A stretch of DNA of 45,076 nucleotides from the NCBI RefSeq assembly GCF_012912105.1, contig NZ_QMEA01000040.1, forward strand, positions 1 through 45,076. Direction: 5' to 3'. The position numbers and the translations under genes were made by a program. Source of the stretch: Brasilonema sp. UFV-L1. GTDB lineage: Bacteria > Cyanobacteriota > Cyanobacteriia > Cyanobacteriales > Nostocaceae. The notes beneath the pieces were generated by a model. That model did not search any database, was not told the DNA's origin, and saw only the letters and a list, made by a program, of their open reading frames with translations. Within the stretch, counting starts at the first letter, position 1. The number at the start of each line of letters is the position of its first letter. Positions 34,048-43,432 of the stretch are shown here, one piece after another.

Positions 34048-35328
34048 GTGCTAGATATTAGGTTAATTAGGGAAAACCCCCAATTGGTTCAGGAACGATT
34101 GAAGACTCGTGGCGATCGCTACGACATTCAGCCCCTTTTAGAGTTGGATAAACAGCAACGTGAATTGGAAGCGAAGCGAAATCAACTGCAAGCACGCAGT
34201 AACGAAATTGCTAAATTAATTCCTGAAAAAATAAAAGCGGGTTGCAACCCCAAAGGACCAGAAATTCAAGCGTTACGTGATGAAGGTAGTTCTGTCAAAG
34301 GTGAAATTGGAACGCTTGAACCTCAAGAAAAAGACTTATCAGCCAAAATCGAAGAATTTTTACTCACACTTCCTAACTTGCCAAGCGATTCTACACCTGT
34401 TGGTAAAAGTGAGGAAGAAAACGTAGAAATCCGTCGTTGGGGTGATGACAAAATTCCCCAAAATTCAAACATTATTCCTCACTGGGAAATTGGCGAAAAG
34501 TTAGGTATTCTTAACGTTGAGCGAGCGGTTAAAGTTGCACAAAGTCGGTTTGTGACTCTTATGGGTGCTGGTGCAAAGCTAGAAAGAGCCTTAATTCAAT
34601 TTATGCTTGATCGCCAGATAGCAGCAGGGTATGTGGAAGTTATTCCTCCATTTTTGATTAATACTGAGTCTATGACAGCGACGGGTCAATTGCCCAAGTT
34701 TGCGGAAGAAAGCTTTAAATGTGCAGCGGATGATTTGTGGCTTGCACCGACGGCGGAAGTTCCTGTAACCAACCTCTACCGTGGTGAAACTCTCAATTTT
34801 GAAGATTTGCCTGTTTACCACTGCGCGTATACTCCCTGTTTTCGTCGGGAAGCCGGGAGTTATGGACGCGATATGCGGGGACTGATTCGACTGCATCAAT
34901 TCAACAAAGTTGAACTGGTAAAATTTGTCCATCCCAGCACTTCTAGTGAGGAATTAGAAAAATTACTGGGGAATGCAGAAGCCATTTTACAAGCGTTGGA
35001 ACTGCCTTACCGAGTTATAGAATTATGTACTGGAGATTTAGGATTTCACTCGGCAAAAACCTACGATATTGAGGTTTGGCTTCCTTCTTCTGGAAAGTAT
35101 CGGGAAATTTCCAGTTGTTCTAATTTTTTGGATTATCAAGCACGACGGGGACAGATTCGCTTTAAAGAAAGTGGAAAAAAGGGAACCCAGTTTGTGCATA
35201 CTCTCAATGGTTCAGGGCTAGCTGTGGGACGTACAATGGCAGCGATTTTAGAAAACTATCAACAAGACGATGGCATAGTAAGGATACCAGAAGAACTACA
35301 ACCTTACATGGGACGCGAAGTACTGTAA
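34048..35328 (+). CDS. serS: Seryl-tRNA synthetase
   Basis: This 426-aa class IIa synthetase charges tRNA-Ser. It has an N-terminal antiparallel coiled coil (residues 25-105), motif 2 [11 protein letters not shown] followed by [12 protein letters not shown], and motif 3 [18 protein letters not shown]. The start is GTG 34048 ([18 protein letters not shown]), the normal N-terminus of the family. rseP and nth follow in the same direction, an arrangement common in cyanobacteria. Confidence 0.97.
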   Translation: MLDIRLIRENPQLVQERLKTRGDRYDIQPLLELDKQQRELEAKRNQLQARSNEIAKLIPEKIKAGCNPKGPEIQALRDEGSSVKGEIGTLEPQEKDLSAKIEEFLLTLPNLPSDSTPVGKSEEENVEIRRWGDDKIPQNSNIIPHWEIGEKLGILNVERAVKVAQSRFVTLMGAGAKLERALIQFMLDRQIAAGYVEVIPPFLINTESMTATGQLPKFAEESFKCAADDLWLAPTAEVPVTNLYRGETLNFEDLPVYHCAYTPCFRREAGSYGRDMRGLIRLHQFNKVELVKFVHPSTSSEELEKLLGNAEAILQALELPYRVIELCTGDLGFHSAKTYDIEVWLPSSGKYREISSCSNFLDYQARRGQIRFKESGKKGTQFVHTLNGSGLAVGRTMAAILENYQQDDGIVRIPEELQPYMGREVL

Positions 35329-35524
35329 TTTGAAGAGTTTAGAGATAGTTAGTTATTGGTTGTCCCAAAAACAACTGATAACTAACGACTGAATCATTTC
35401 GTTGAAATCCCTGTAGAGATTACCGAAAAACCCAGAAAATAAGTCGTTCAGACCAATGGTAGACCGAATACACACTTTAAAATGAAAAGAGGTATTGCCC
35501 AATAAGTTCATTAGTTCTTTATCT

Positions 35525-36628
35525 ATGTCAGTTTTTGCGGCTTTAGCAGCGATCGCAGTCTTGGCTGTTTTGATCTTGGTACACGAGTTTGGACATTTCA
35601 TTGCAGCAAGATCTCAAGGGATTTACGTCAATCGTTTTTCCTTGGGTTTTGGTCCGATTATTTGGAAGTATCAAGGACCACAAACTGAATACGCTATCCG
35701 AGCCTTTCCTCTGGGTGGGTTCGTCGGTTTTCCTGACGATGACCCAGATAGCAACATTCCACCTGAAGACCCAAATCTTCTACGTAACCGCCCTATTTTA
35801 GATCGAGCAATTGTCATCAGTGCAGGAGTGATAGCAAATTTAATATTTGCCTACTTCCTCCTTGTGACACAGGTAGGTGTTGTAGGGATAGACGTACCGC
35901 AACCAATTCAAAAGGGCATTCTCATCCCAGAGTTGGTTTCACAACCAGTTTCTGTCGCGGCTAAAGCAGGTATTCAGCCTGGAGATGTTATTTTAGCTGC
36001 AAATAACACAACTTTTGGGACTTCCCCAGAAGACTTAAAAGCGTTCACCGAAATCATCAAAAATCATTTAGGCAAGGAGATTGAGCTGACAATTGCTCGT
36101 GGTGAGCAACAACTGTCTGTGAATCTGACTCCTGAAGCTAATGCTAAGGGTGAGGGTAGCATCGGTGTCCGACTTTCTCCTAATCGAAAAGTCGTGCGTC
36201 GTCGTGTGACAAACCCAGTAGAAGCGTTAAGCATTGGCGCGACACAATTTCAGCGGATTTTCTCGATGATTGTTCAAGGTTTTGGGCAATTGGTTACCAA
36301 CTTCGGTGAAACAGCTAGCCAAGTTGCTGGTCCAGTGAAAATTGTGGAAATAGGTGCTAACATTGCTCAGAATGATGCAGGTAGTTTGTTCTTTTTTGCA
36401 GCTCTTATCAGCATTAACTTAGCTTTTATCAATATTTTGCCTTTACCAGCTTTAGATGGAGGACAACTTGCTTTTCTGCTGATTGAAGGTTTGCGCGGTA
36501 AACCTTTGCCTAATCGCATTCAAGAAGGTGTTATGCAAACTGGTTTGATGATACTTTTAGGACTAGGAATTTTCCTGATCGTCAAAGAAACGACCCAATT
36601 GGAGTGGGTGCAAAAATTATTCCAGTGA
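35525..36628 (+). CDS. rseP: Site-2 protease (RseP-like zinc metalloprotease)
   Basis: This 367-aa intramembrane protease of family M50 has zinc-binding HEFGH in LILVHEFGHFIAA near the N-terminus, one PDZ domain around residues 125-200 (VSVAAKAGIQPGDVILAANN), and the second active-site element LPLPALDGGQLAF in the C-terminal helices. It cleaves membrane-bound anti-sigma factors or other regulators. I start at ATG 35525 (MSVFAALAAIAVL) rather than the TTG at 35495. Its TGA overlaps the GTG start of nth by 3 nt. Confidence 0.94.
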   Translation: MSVFAALAAIAVLAVLILVHEFGHFIAARSQGIYVNRFSLGFGPIIWKYQGPQTEYAIRAFPLGGFVGFPDDDPDSNIPPEDPNLLRNRPILDRAIVISAGVIANLIFAYFLLVTQVGVVGIDVPQPIQKGILIPELVSQPVSVAAKAGIQPGDVILAANNTTFGTSPEDLKAFTEIIKNHLGKEIELTIARGEQQLSVNLTPEANAKGEGSIGVRLSPNRKVVRRRVTNPVEALSIGATQFQRIFSMIVQGFGQLVTNFGETASQVAGPVKIVEIGANIAQNDAGSLFFFAALISINLAFINILPLPALDGGQLAFLLIEGLRGKPLPNRIQEGVMQTGLMILLGLGIFLIVKETTQLEWVQKLFQ

Positions 36629-37317
36629 TTAGTATCCGCAAACGATCATCTAAGAAGCAACGGGCGCTAGAAATTCTAGTTCGCCTGAAGCGTCTTTATC
36701 CAAATGCAACTTGTTCTTTAAACTACTCAACTCCTGTACAGTTGCTGGTGGCTACGATTCTCTCGGCTCAGTGTACAGATGAGCGAGTGAATCAAGTAAC
36801 ACCAGCTTTATTTAGTAAATTTCCGGATGCAGCAAGTCTGGCAAATGCTGATTTGACAGAGTTAGAAAATTTGGTGCGTTCCACAGGATTCTATCGCAAC
36901 AAGGCAAAGAATATTCAAGCTGCTTGTCAGATGATTGTCAATCAGTTTGGTGGTCATGTTCCCAAGCGGATGGAACAGTTGTTGCTGCTTCCTGGTGTGG
37001 CGCGAAAGACAGCGAATGTCGTGCTTGCTCATGCTTATGGAATTCATGTTGGGGTGACGGTTGATACTCACGTCAAGCGTTTGAGTGAGCGTTTGGGGTT
37101 AACTGAACACACAGATCCCATCCGTATTGAACGAGATTTGATGGGTTTGTTACCTCAACCAGATTGGGAAAATTGGTCTATTCGGCTGATTTATCATGGT
37201 CGTGCTGTTTGTAAGGCGCGATCGCCTGCTTGTGATGCTTGTAAACTTGCTGACTTGTGTCCATCTGCTTTCAACGTGCCACAGGTAACCGTAAAGCCGA
37301 AAGTAGAGGAAGTGTAG
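36625..37317 (+). CDS. nth: Endonuclease III
   Basis: This DNA glycosylase/AP lyase for oxidised pyrimidines shows the HhH motif LPGVARKTANVVLAHAYG with the catalytic Lys, the GPD-motif Asp in VDTHVKRLSERLG, and a C-terminal iron-sulfur loop C-x6-C-x2-C-x5-C (CKARSPACDACKLADLC). I prefer the GTG at 36625, which overlaps the rseP stop as GTGA and suggests translational coupling (230 aa). A GTG at 36604 would add seven residues. A variable tail follows the cluster. Confidence 0.95.
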   Translation: MISIRKRSSKKQRALEILVRLKRLYPNATCSLNYSTPVQLLVATILSAQCTDERVNQVTPALFSKFPDAASLANADLTELENLVRSTGFYRNKAKNIQAACQMIVNQFGGHVPKRMEQLLLLPGVARKTANVVLAHAYGIHVGVTVDTHVKRLSERLGLTEHTDPIRIERDLMGLLPQPDWENWSIRLIYHGRAVCKARSPACDACKLADLCPSAFNVPQVTVKPKVEEV

Positions 37318-37382
37318 GATGCTGGAAACACTCAGCTAATTCCTACTCATCTCTCATCATTTTTTGTCGCGTAGTGAGACAA

Positions 37383-38468
37383 CTAAGACAAGCGAACAGC
37401 CCCAGTGAACTTTTTACCTGGATAGGGACGCATCTGGGCAAGTTTGTCGAATGCGGGAAGGGTTTCCATATGCTTTACCATCCGGGTACGCATTTGGACA
37501 TCAGGAAGTGCTCCTCTCATCGCACTCATATTCTCACTAACATGATCAGGGTTGCTGGTTGCTGGAATAGCACAGGTTACAGCAGGATGCGAAATGACGA
37601 ACTTGAGGAAAAACTGTGCCCAATTCTCACACCCAATCTCGCGGGCGAAATCGGGGAGGGGTTGCCCCTTAACCACCTCGAAGAGGCGCGCCTTCTCAAA
37701 GGGCATGTTGACCAAAACTGCTGTTCCCCGATCCGCCGCCGTAGGAAGAATTCTCTTTTCGGCTAGGCGTTCTTGGATTGAATAGTGGACTTGAACGAAG
37801 TCCAGATCGCCGTTTTCAACCCACCTTGCTAACGGTTCAAAATATGGCAACTCGTGATGCGTTACTCCTAAATAGCTGATTCTACCCTCTTTCTTCCATT
37901 CCCGCAGTATAGGCAAGATGATGTCTACATTTACCAGGCTGTGAACTTGCATCACGTCAATGCGATCGCGCCACAATCGCTCCTTCGATTGCTCAAACTG
38001 GCGTCGCGCCTGACTCTTGTCACTTAGATACTCACCAGTCGCCCAGATTTTATTAGTAATAAAGAGGTCATTAGTGATACCGAGTGTCGTTGCTTCATCG
38101 CCGACGATGATCTCTGACATTCCATAGAGTGGTGAGGTGTCGATCACACGCCCACCTCCATCTCTGAAACGACGCATCACTTCCTGCAAGCGATCGCGCG
38201 GCTGTCCAGGCAAAATATCAAACGTCATAAAGGTTCCCATCCCAATCGCAGGCACCCTCTCCTTCGTGCGAGGGATGACTTTTGTAATCAATTGGGATAA
38301 TTTATTTGGGTTAAAATTCACCGTTTGACTCGTTGCTTGTTTGCCATTAAGAGCACAAGATGTAAAGACAGTGGTTACGGCACCAAGTCCCATCACCTTG
38401 ATTGCAGTGCGACGGGAAATTGCTGAGTGGGAAGCATTATGCATAGCATCACTTTGATCACGTTTCAT
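37383..38468 (-). CDS. Exported aldo/keto reductase
   Basis: This 361-aa aldo/keto reductase has an N-terminal twin-arginine signal, SRRTAIKVMGLGAVTTVFTSC, ending in a Cys that may be lipidated. The AKR tetrad is visible: Asp and Tyr in VIDTSPLYGMSE, Lys in FITNKIWA, His in DVMQVHSL. The C-terminal TCAIPATSNPDHVSENM matches the NADPH-binding end. Tat export would deliver a cofactor-loaded, folded enzyme. The substrate is unknown. I start at ATG 38468. The frame extends upstream to 38615 without a better start. It is divergent from the LysR gene, its likely regulator. Confidence 0.88.
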   Translation of the reverse strand: MKRDQSDAMHNASHSAISRRTAIKVMGLGAVTTVFTSCALNGKQATSQTVNFNPNKLSQLITKVIPRTKERVPAIGMGTFMTFDILPGQPRDRLQEVMRRFRDGGGRVIDTSPLYGMSEIIVGDEATTLGITNDLFITNKIWATGEYLSDKSQARRQFEQSKERLWRDRIDVMQVHSLVNVDIILPILREWKKEGRISYLGVTHHELPYFEPLARWVENGDLDFVQVHYSIQERLAEKRILPTAADRGTAVLVNMPFEKARLFEVVKGQPLPDFAREIGCENWAQFFLKFVISHPAVTCAIPATSNPDHVSENMSAMRGALPDVQMRTRMVKHMETLPAFDKLAQMRPYPGKKFTGAVRLS

Positions 38469-38712
38469 AAGTGCTCTGTTACGAATGATTAAACGTAGAC
38501 AAAAACTAGAACTTATCAATCCTTCGCAAGCAGGATAGGTTGAATGATTCGTTTGATCTTTCTCAAATGTCAAACACTGCGTTTCGGATTGATTTTTTGG
38601 ATGCTCAACAAACAAATTAGCATGTTAGATTCACGTTTAATTCTTTTAAACGGATTCTAAATCCCATATTACAAGCAAGCTAGATGATTGTTATTTCATG
38701 TTGGGTATGACT

Positions 38713-38731
38713 TAATAACTTATAGTTATTA
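38713..38731. promoter_or_regulatory. Candidate LysR operator
   Basis: TAATAAC, TTATA, GTTATTA is a perfect 7-5-7 dyad ending 13 nt before the lysR ATG, in the divergent spacer (38469-38744). Its size and AT-rich symmetry fit a LysR-type (T-N11-A) site, so it may control both the regulator and the aldo/keto reductase. Confidence 0.5.
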
Positions 38732-38744
38732 CCAAACAGATCAC

Positions 38745-39650
38745 ATGGAGTTACGCCAACTCAAATATTTCATCACGGTTGCTTCCGAACTGCACTTTGG
38801 TCGGGCAGCGCAGTCACTGCACCTGAGTCAACCTGCATTAAGCAAACAAATTCATGCGTTAGAGAACAGCTTAGAAATTCAACTGTTTGAACGTACAAAA
38901 CACTCTTGTAAGCTAACTCCCGCCGGACAGAAATTTCTGGAAACAGCACACCGGGTTCTGCATGAAGTAGACGAAGGCATACAAATTACCAAACAAGTTG
39001 CTAACGGACAAATTGGGAGAGTCAGGCTTGGCTTGACTGAAGCAACGCTGTTTTGCCTTGCGCTAAGTATTTTAAAAACATATCGAGAGTGTTACCCACA
39101 AGTCGATTTAGTCCTGACAAGTGGTGGAACGGAAGCTCATGTTGAAGCCTTACGCACTTACCAAATTGATGTTGGGTTTGTTTATCTTCCCATCCGTGAA
39201 CCAACTCTGTGTGTGTATCCGTTATATAAAGAGATTTACATTGTTGCACTGTCTACATCCCATCCGCTTGCAAGGCACAGACAAATACCACTTCAGTCTT
39301 TAGCTAACGAACCACTAATTGTTTACCCGCGATCGCTTGCACCCGTTTTTTATGCTGACTTCATCAAATGTTGTGAGCAAGCCGGATTTTTTCCCAACAT
39401 CGTGCAGGAGGCTGAACTCGCTCAGACTCGCTTAGGTTTGGCGGCGGCTGGAGTTGGCATTACGTTTGTTCTCGCTGATATGCAAAATCTGAGTGCCAAA
39501 GGAGTGGTTTATCGACCTTTAATCGGAGACTTTCCCACGTTGAAACTGGCTCTAGCGCGGCGACAGACAGAATCTTCACCAGTGGTGCATGAATTTCTCA
39601 AGGTGCTCAGAACAACGGCATTGTCAACTAACAGAGCGCTTGAGAAGTAG
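38745..39650 (+). CDS. LysR-family transcriptional regulator
   Basis: This 301-aa regulator starts at ATG 38745 (MELRQLKYFITVASELHFGR). The winged helix-turn-helix covers residues 1-60 (AAQSLHLSQPALSKQIHALE). The effector-binding domain follows, with IGRVRLGLTEATLF and GLAAAGVGITFVLADMQ. A longer frame from 38688 lacks a proper leader and is not used. It is divergent from the aldo/keto reductase, the usual layout for LysR and its target. The inducer is unknown. Confidence 0.92.
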   Translation: MELRQLKYFITVASELHFGRAAQSLHLSQPALSKQIHALENSLEIQLFERTKHSCKLTPAGQKFLETAHRVLHEVDEGIQITKQVANGQIGRVRLGLTEATLFCLALSILKTYRECYPQVDLVLTSGGTEAHVEALRTYQIDVGFVYLPIREPTLCVYPLYKEIYIVALSTSHPLARHRQIPLQSLANEPLIVYPRSLAPVFYADFIKCCEQAGFFPNIVQEAELAQTRLGLAAAGVGITFVLADMQNLSAKGVVYRPLIGDFPTLKLALARRQTESSPVVHEFLKVLRTTALSTNRALEK

Positions 39651-40046
39651 TGGATTAGCGATACGCAGGGGTAAACTAAATCTACTTAAAACTATGCAAT
39701 AAGTAGAAATGTCTGAAATTGCTGGTTTCATCCGTACTGGTTACTGCTTTTAGCGCGTTGTCGTTCAATCGGTTATGAACTTCCAGCCACCGCGTTGCGT
39801 CTGCGCTCCACGCGATACGTGTAACGTTAAGCCTCCGGCTTATCGTTCTAAATATAAAGATAGCGTTCACGTCTTTCCTTTCTTTCTCTTGCTAACGCAC
39901 TTTTTCGCTACTTTGTCAATAGAAAGAAATAGATAAGGGGGACAAAGGTCAATTCAGATCACACCCTCAGAGCATGTAGACTTTGGTCAGTGGACTGGCA
40001 ATTCTATAGAATAGAAAATGCTGTCTTAAAATAAATCACCAACATT
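39651..40046. other. Intergenic region upstream of rpsN
   Basis: It holds a GC-rich repeat-like stretch near 39790-39850, including GATACGTGTAAC (39814-39825, sharing TACGTGTAA with the intron and E-element sites) and TAAGCC-TCC-GGCTTA. The minus-strand frame 39682-39870 crosses these repeats and is not convincing. Nothing else is seen. Confidence 0.5.
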
Positions 40047-40349
40047 ATGGCAAAAAAGAGCATGATTGAGCGCGAGAAAAAACGCGCCAAATTAGCGGCT
40101 AAATACGCTGACAAGCGAGAAGCATTGCTGGAAGAATTCAGACAAGCAGAATCTCCTCTCGATAAACTGGAAGTTCACCGCCAAATTCAACAGCTACCCC
40201 GCAATAGCGCTCCTAGCCGTCACCGTAACCGCTGCTGGGTAACAGGTCGTTCCAGAGGAGTTTACCGCGACTTTGGACTATCTCGCAATGTCCTGCGGGA
40301 ATGGGCACACGAAGGTCTTTTACCCGGAGTGGTTAAGTCTAGTTGGTAG
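40047..40349 (+). CDS. rpsN: 30S ribosomal protein S14
   Basis: This 100-aa S14 of the zinc-free type lacks the CxxC zinc motif and keeps the C-terminal signature [20 protein letters not shown] and [20 protein letters not shown]. It binds 16S rRNA in the small-subunit head. It stands outside the main ribosomal operons, as is usual for cyanobacterial rpsN. ATG at 40047. Confidence 0.97.
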   Translation: MAKKSMIEREKKRAKLAAKYADKREALLEEFRQAESPLDKLEVHRQIQQLPRNSAPSRHRNRCWVTGRSRGVYRDFGLSRNVLREWAHEGLLPGVVKSSW

Positions 40350-40436
40350 TTATTAGTCATTAGTCATGAGTCATTAGTCATTAAGCACATAACAAAGTAC
40401 AAAAGACTAATGACAAAGACAAATGAGAAAAATTAT

Positions 40437-40766
40437 CTATTGTCCACAACACTTATCAATTCCCAAACTTTCTAGAAGTAAGTCACTAACAGCGTTAGCA
40501 ATAGCAAACTCTCCGTAGAAACTTTTGGAAAAATCAAACGACTGCATTTCTGTAACAATAGCAATAACCAGAGAACCTAAGTCGTTTTCTCCTTCCATCC
40601 GTTGACGGACAAATATTTGTGCAGCTCTATTGGCAATTGTCTGATTGATTGCTTCTGGGATAAATTCTTCATCTAGCCACTGATGCAAGCGTTGCTGTAA
40701 CCATTCTCCCTCAAGAATGGGATTTTGAGGTGGTGGTAGAGTGATGGGTGGAATTGGTTCTGTCAT
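40437..40766 (-). CDS. Conserved hypothetical protein, 109 aa
   Basis: I do not recognise a named family. The N-terminus is proline-rich (PIPPITLPPPQNPILEGEWL). The rest is helical (LHQWLDEEFIPEAINQTIAN, AQIFVRQRMEGENDLGSLVI) and ends LLESLGIDKCCGQ with two Cys. Without a signal or membrane segment it is probably cytosolic. Composition and codon use look like a real cyanobacterial gene. ATG at 40766, divergent from aat. Confidence 0.7.
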   Translation of the reverse strand: MTEPIPPITLPPPQNPILEGEWLQQRLHQWLDEEFIPEAINQTIANRAAQIFVRQRMEGENDLGSLVIAIVTEMQSFDFSKSFYGEFAIANAVSDLLLESLGIDKCCGQ

Positions 40767-40865
40767 TTTCTTTTGTTTTTATATTAAAGACCTCAAGTTG
40801 CCAGAAAATACGTTTGTAGTGGGTGTTTAAGCGCCTACTACAAGGTATGTTTATTGCTTATTTGT

Positions 40866-41441
40866 ATGAAATACGATGTTGCTACCATTATTCAAGGCTA
40901 TGCTCAAGGTTATTTTCTCATGGCTGATGAGAATCATGTCTTGGGTTGGTATGCGAGTCGCGATCGCACTCTCATTCCTTTAGATACACGATTTCGCTAC
41001 CCCAAGTCCCTGCGACGTGTTCTCAATCAAGAGCGTTTTAGCGTTGCGATTAACCGCGATTTTCAAGCTGTTGTGGCTGGGTGTGCTAACCGAGAATTAA
41101 CTTGGATTTCACCAGAGTTAAAACAGATTTATTGGGAACTTTATCAAACGGGTTGGGCGTATAGTTTTGAAACTTGGCAAGGGGATGAACTCGCTGGAGG
41201 AATTTTAGGAATTGTGATTGGGGGTGCTTTTATTGGGGAGTCGATGTTTTACCGCATCCCGGAAGGTTCAAAGGTGGCGATGGTGAAGTTAGTGGAACTG
41301 TTGCGCCAAAGGCGATTTGTAATGTTTGATGCTCAAATGATGAATCCCCATTTGGAGAGGTTTGGTGCTTATGGGGTGAGTGATGATGAGTACATGGTGT
41401 TATTTGAGAAAGCTTTGCAACGTCGTTGTTCTCTACTTTAG
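40866..41441 (+). CDS. aat: Leucyl/phenylalanyl-tRNA-protein transferase
   Basis: This N-end-rule enzyme adds Leu or Phe to proteins with N-terminal Lys or Arg, marking them for ClpAP-type degradation. The family core is clear: [56 protein letters not shown] start at ATG 40866 ([12 protein letters not shown]). The TTG at 40854 adds four residues. It ends 27 nt before the convergent LuxR fragment. Confidence 0.93.
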   Translation: MKYDVATIIQGYAQGYFLMADENHVLGWYASRDRTLIPLDTRFRYPKSLRRVLNQERFSVAINRDFQAVVAGCANRELTWISPELKQIYWELYQTGWAYSFETWQGDELAGGILGIVIGGAFIGESMFYRIPEGSKVAMVKLVELLRQRRFVMFDAQMMNPHLERFGAYGVSDDEYMVLFEKALQRRCSLL

Positions 41442-41468
41442 TTTAGTAGTAAAGCAAACAAGCACAGT

Positions 41469-41629
41469 CTAAAAAGATAGTAAATTTCGGTATGCCCAGA
41501 GGGCGGCTTGGGTGCGGTCACGCAGGCCAAGTTGACAGAAGATATTGGTCAGGTGGTTTTTCACGGTTCCTTCAGTCAAATGGAGAACTGCTGCAATTTC
41601 TTGATTACTTTTCCCTGAACCTAAGAGTT
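41469..41629 (-). pseudogene. C-terminal HTH fragment of a LuxR/NarL response regulator
   Basis: The frame LLGSGKSNQEIAAVLHLTEG, then TVKNHLTNIFCQLGLRDRTQ, is the DNA-binding helix-turn-helix of a NarL-type response regulator. It is joined directly to the inverted repeat of the IS at 41630, so the receiver domain and the start are lost. Nothing resembling the missing part is found beyond the IS at 42319. The 82-aa ORF that runs into the IS is a fusion artefact. Confidence 0.8.
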
Positions 41630-42318
41630 TAGGACTTACGCATTGACAAAAAGCTATATATATGTATCTAAGCAGCACAAGCATTGTTGAGATTGTCCAC
41701 AATGTACTCACGCACAACTAAAGTGAATAGATTCCTTCGCAATTCATACCAAGAGCGAAATTATGTTTTTAGAGCGCATTAACTCCAAGCGAATAAATGC
41801 TTGGAGTGAACATGCGGATGTGTGTTTTCATCGCATAGCTATCTCTCACCATGAATCGACAAATACCACATACTTGTTTAATAGCCCTGTGAAAACTTTC
41901 AATTCCCCAATGAGTATCATGAATTGTAACGAAGGTACTTCTGGTTATTTGCTTTTTGGCTTCTTCATCTGGTAGATACAATATATAGTGCCTAGAGTCT
42001 TCTTTTTTAAAGTCGCACCTTTACAACTTTATAAATCCAAATTCTCTCAGATGAGTTATTAGTCCTTCATCAGGAATCTCTATAGTACTTACCTGTTTTT
42101 TGACTACACTTGTTTCTCAACTCATATCTTGCACTAAGAAAAATTGATGTTTTTTTCATCACTCAGTGTTAAACCAAAAGTCTTTTATTTAGGCAAAAAA
42201 GCCAATAAAAATCATGTAGCTTTCTCGCAGATATTTTTCACTTGTACGGTTTTCTACTAAGAGGTGCAAGATCTAAGTCAACGCATTATTTTACCATTCT
42301 ATCAATGCGTAAGTCCTA
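41630..42318 (-). mobile_element. Decayed 689-bp insertion sequence (IS701/IS4-like)
   Basis: Perfect 17-bp inverted repeats TAGGACTTACGCATTGA (41630-41646) and its complement (42302-42318) bound it. The minus strand holds pieces of a transposase in several frames, including HWGIESFHRAIKQVCG with the DDE-type Glu, and YELRRNLFTLVVREYIVDNL. The element is too short for the whole gene and is deleted inside. It disrupts a LuxR regulator gene. Its ends share AGGACTTACGCA with the MITE at 22576-22690. Confidence 0.75.
41660..42065 (-). pseudogene. Transposase remnants of the IS at 41630
   Basis: Pieces in order on the minus strand: EIPDEGLITHLREFGFIKL, stop, then DSRHYILYLPDEEAKKQITR, TIHDTHWGIESFHRAIKQVC and GICRFMVRDSYAMKTHI, a frame shift, then SWYELRRNLFTLVVREYIVD. 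They match the C-terminal third of IS701-like transposases. The N-terminal two-thirds are absent. Confidence 0.65.
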
Positions 42319-42451
42319 GAATTTATCGAATCTTCCAATGTTAAGAAATAATTCGCGCTCCAGCATCAGATGTTACGCGAATTTTGTGATTTTTGTCCAA
42401 AGTCCAAATCAGTGGTAAGATTTACCAAGTTCCAACTAGGTGAATCAAAAA

Positions 42452-43069
42452 ATGGACGATCTTTTATCAAGAGTCGTTATAGATTTGCAGGAAAAATACA
42501 AGCCACATACCATCATTCTTTATGGTTCGCGTGCTAGAGAGGATTGTACTCCTTCAAGTGATATTGATGTTGTTTGCTTTGTAGAAGGTGCTACACCAAT
42601 TCAGGATGCGCGTGAATTTGAAGGATTTTATCTTGATGCATGGGTGTATGGTTCCGATGCAATGTCAGCCTCTAGTGACGAGTTATTGCGGGTTTCAGAT
42701 GGCTACTGTCTCTACGATTCACAAGGGCATGGAGAAGCTTTTTTGAAACAGTTACAGCAGCGCATTGAGCAAGGTCGAAAGCCACTTTCTTCTTCTGAAA
42801 GACAGCACACAAAGCTGTGGGTTGACAAAATGCTGGAGCGAGCGAAGACTTCAGACGTTGAGTCTTTATATCGGCGCTATTGGCTTGCTGTTGATTTATT
42901 ACAGATATACTTCGATTTACGCAGACAATGGTATTTAGGACCAAAGAAAAGCTTGATATGGCTAAGAGAACATGACTCTATTGGTTATCATCTTTTTTCA
43001 CAAGTTTACGAGCGCGGTATTAGATTTGACGACCTTGGTAAGTTGTCTGAATATGTCACAAATACCTAG
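42452..43069 (+). CDS. Nucleotidyltransferase-domain protein with HEPN-like tail
   Basis: This 205-aa protein has an N-terminal minimal nucleotidyltransferase core, ILYGSRARE with the G-S motif and SDIDVVCFVEG with the two Asp metal ligands. An alpha-helical HEPN-like tail follows (YRRYWLAVDLLQIYFDLRRQ, PKKSLIWLREHD). Such combinations act in toxin-antitoxin pairs or antibiotic modification. No separate partner gene is adjacent, so its role is unknown. I use ATG 42452. The GTG at 42440 would add four residues. A miniature transposon-like element lies 90 nt downstream. Confidence 0.8.
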   Translation: MDDLLSRVVIDLQEKYKPHTIILYGSRAREDCTPSSDIDVVCFVEGATPIQDAREFEGFYLDAWVYGSDAMSASSDELLRVSDGYCLYDSQGHGEAFLKQLQQRIEQGRKPLSSSERQHTKLWVDKMLERAKTSDVESLYRRYWLAVDLLQIYFDLRRQWYLGPKKSLIWLREHDSIGYHLFSQVYERGIRFDDLGKLSEYVTNT

Positions 43070-43137
43070 AAAATAATTGTTGTTCATTCAACAAACAATG
43101 ACTGTTCAGAGCAGAGGGATTATGATGCAATTAGCTC

Positions 43138-43317
43138 GGTATTGGATAAAACGGTAGCAGGGTGGTTTCATACAGTGAGAGAAAAATTCTAAACTCTTAT
43201 TTATACATTCGTTGCCTGTTGATATATCGTAACGAGCGAATCAAAGTTTAAGATGTTCAGATTATTCTTCCTTCGTATGAAAGTATGAAACCACCCTGGT
43301 ATTGGATAAAACGGTAG
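43138..43317. mobile_element. 139-bp element flanked by 20-bp direct repeats
   Basis: The direct repeats GGTATTGGATAAAACGGTAG occur at 43138-43157 and 43298-43317. Between them, 15-bp perfect inverted repeats AGGGTGGTTTCATAC (43159-43173) and GTATGAAACCACCCT (43283-43297) bound a 139-bp element with no gene. The structure fits insertion with an unusually long target duplication, or a duplication by recombination. Confidence 0.7.
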
Positions 43318-43432
43318 GGGTGCTCGTAGCGTATGTTGAAGAGAACGAATGGATTTTAGGTGCATTGTTTTGTGCCAGTATTTGACTGACCGAGCAAACA
43401 CCTATCAATAATGTTGCTAAATAGATTTTCCC

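Noticed and set aside
38469-38615. N-terminal extension of the aldo/keto reductase
   Set aside because: The 49 extra residues would bury the twin-arginine signal. ATG 38468 places it correctly.
39682-39870. 62-aa minus-strand ORF before rpsN
   Set aside because: It crosses a GC-rich dispersed repeat and shows no conserved feature.
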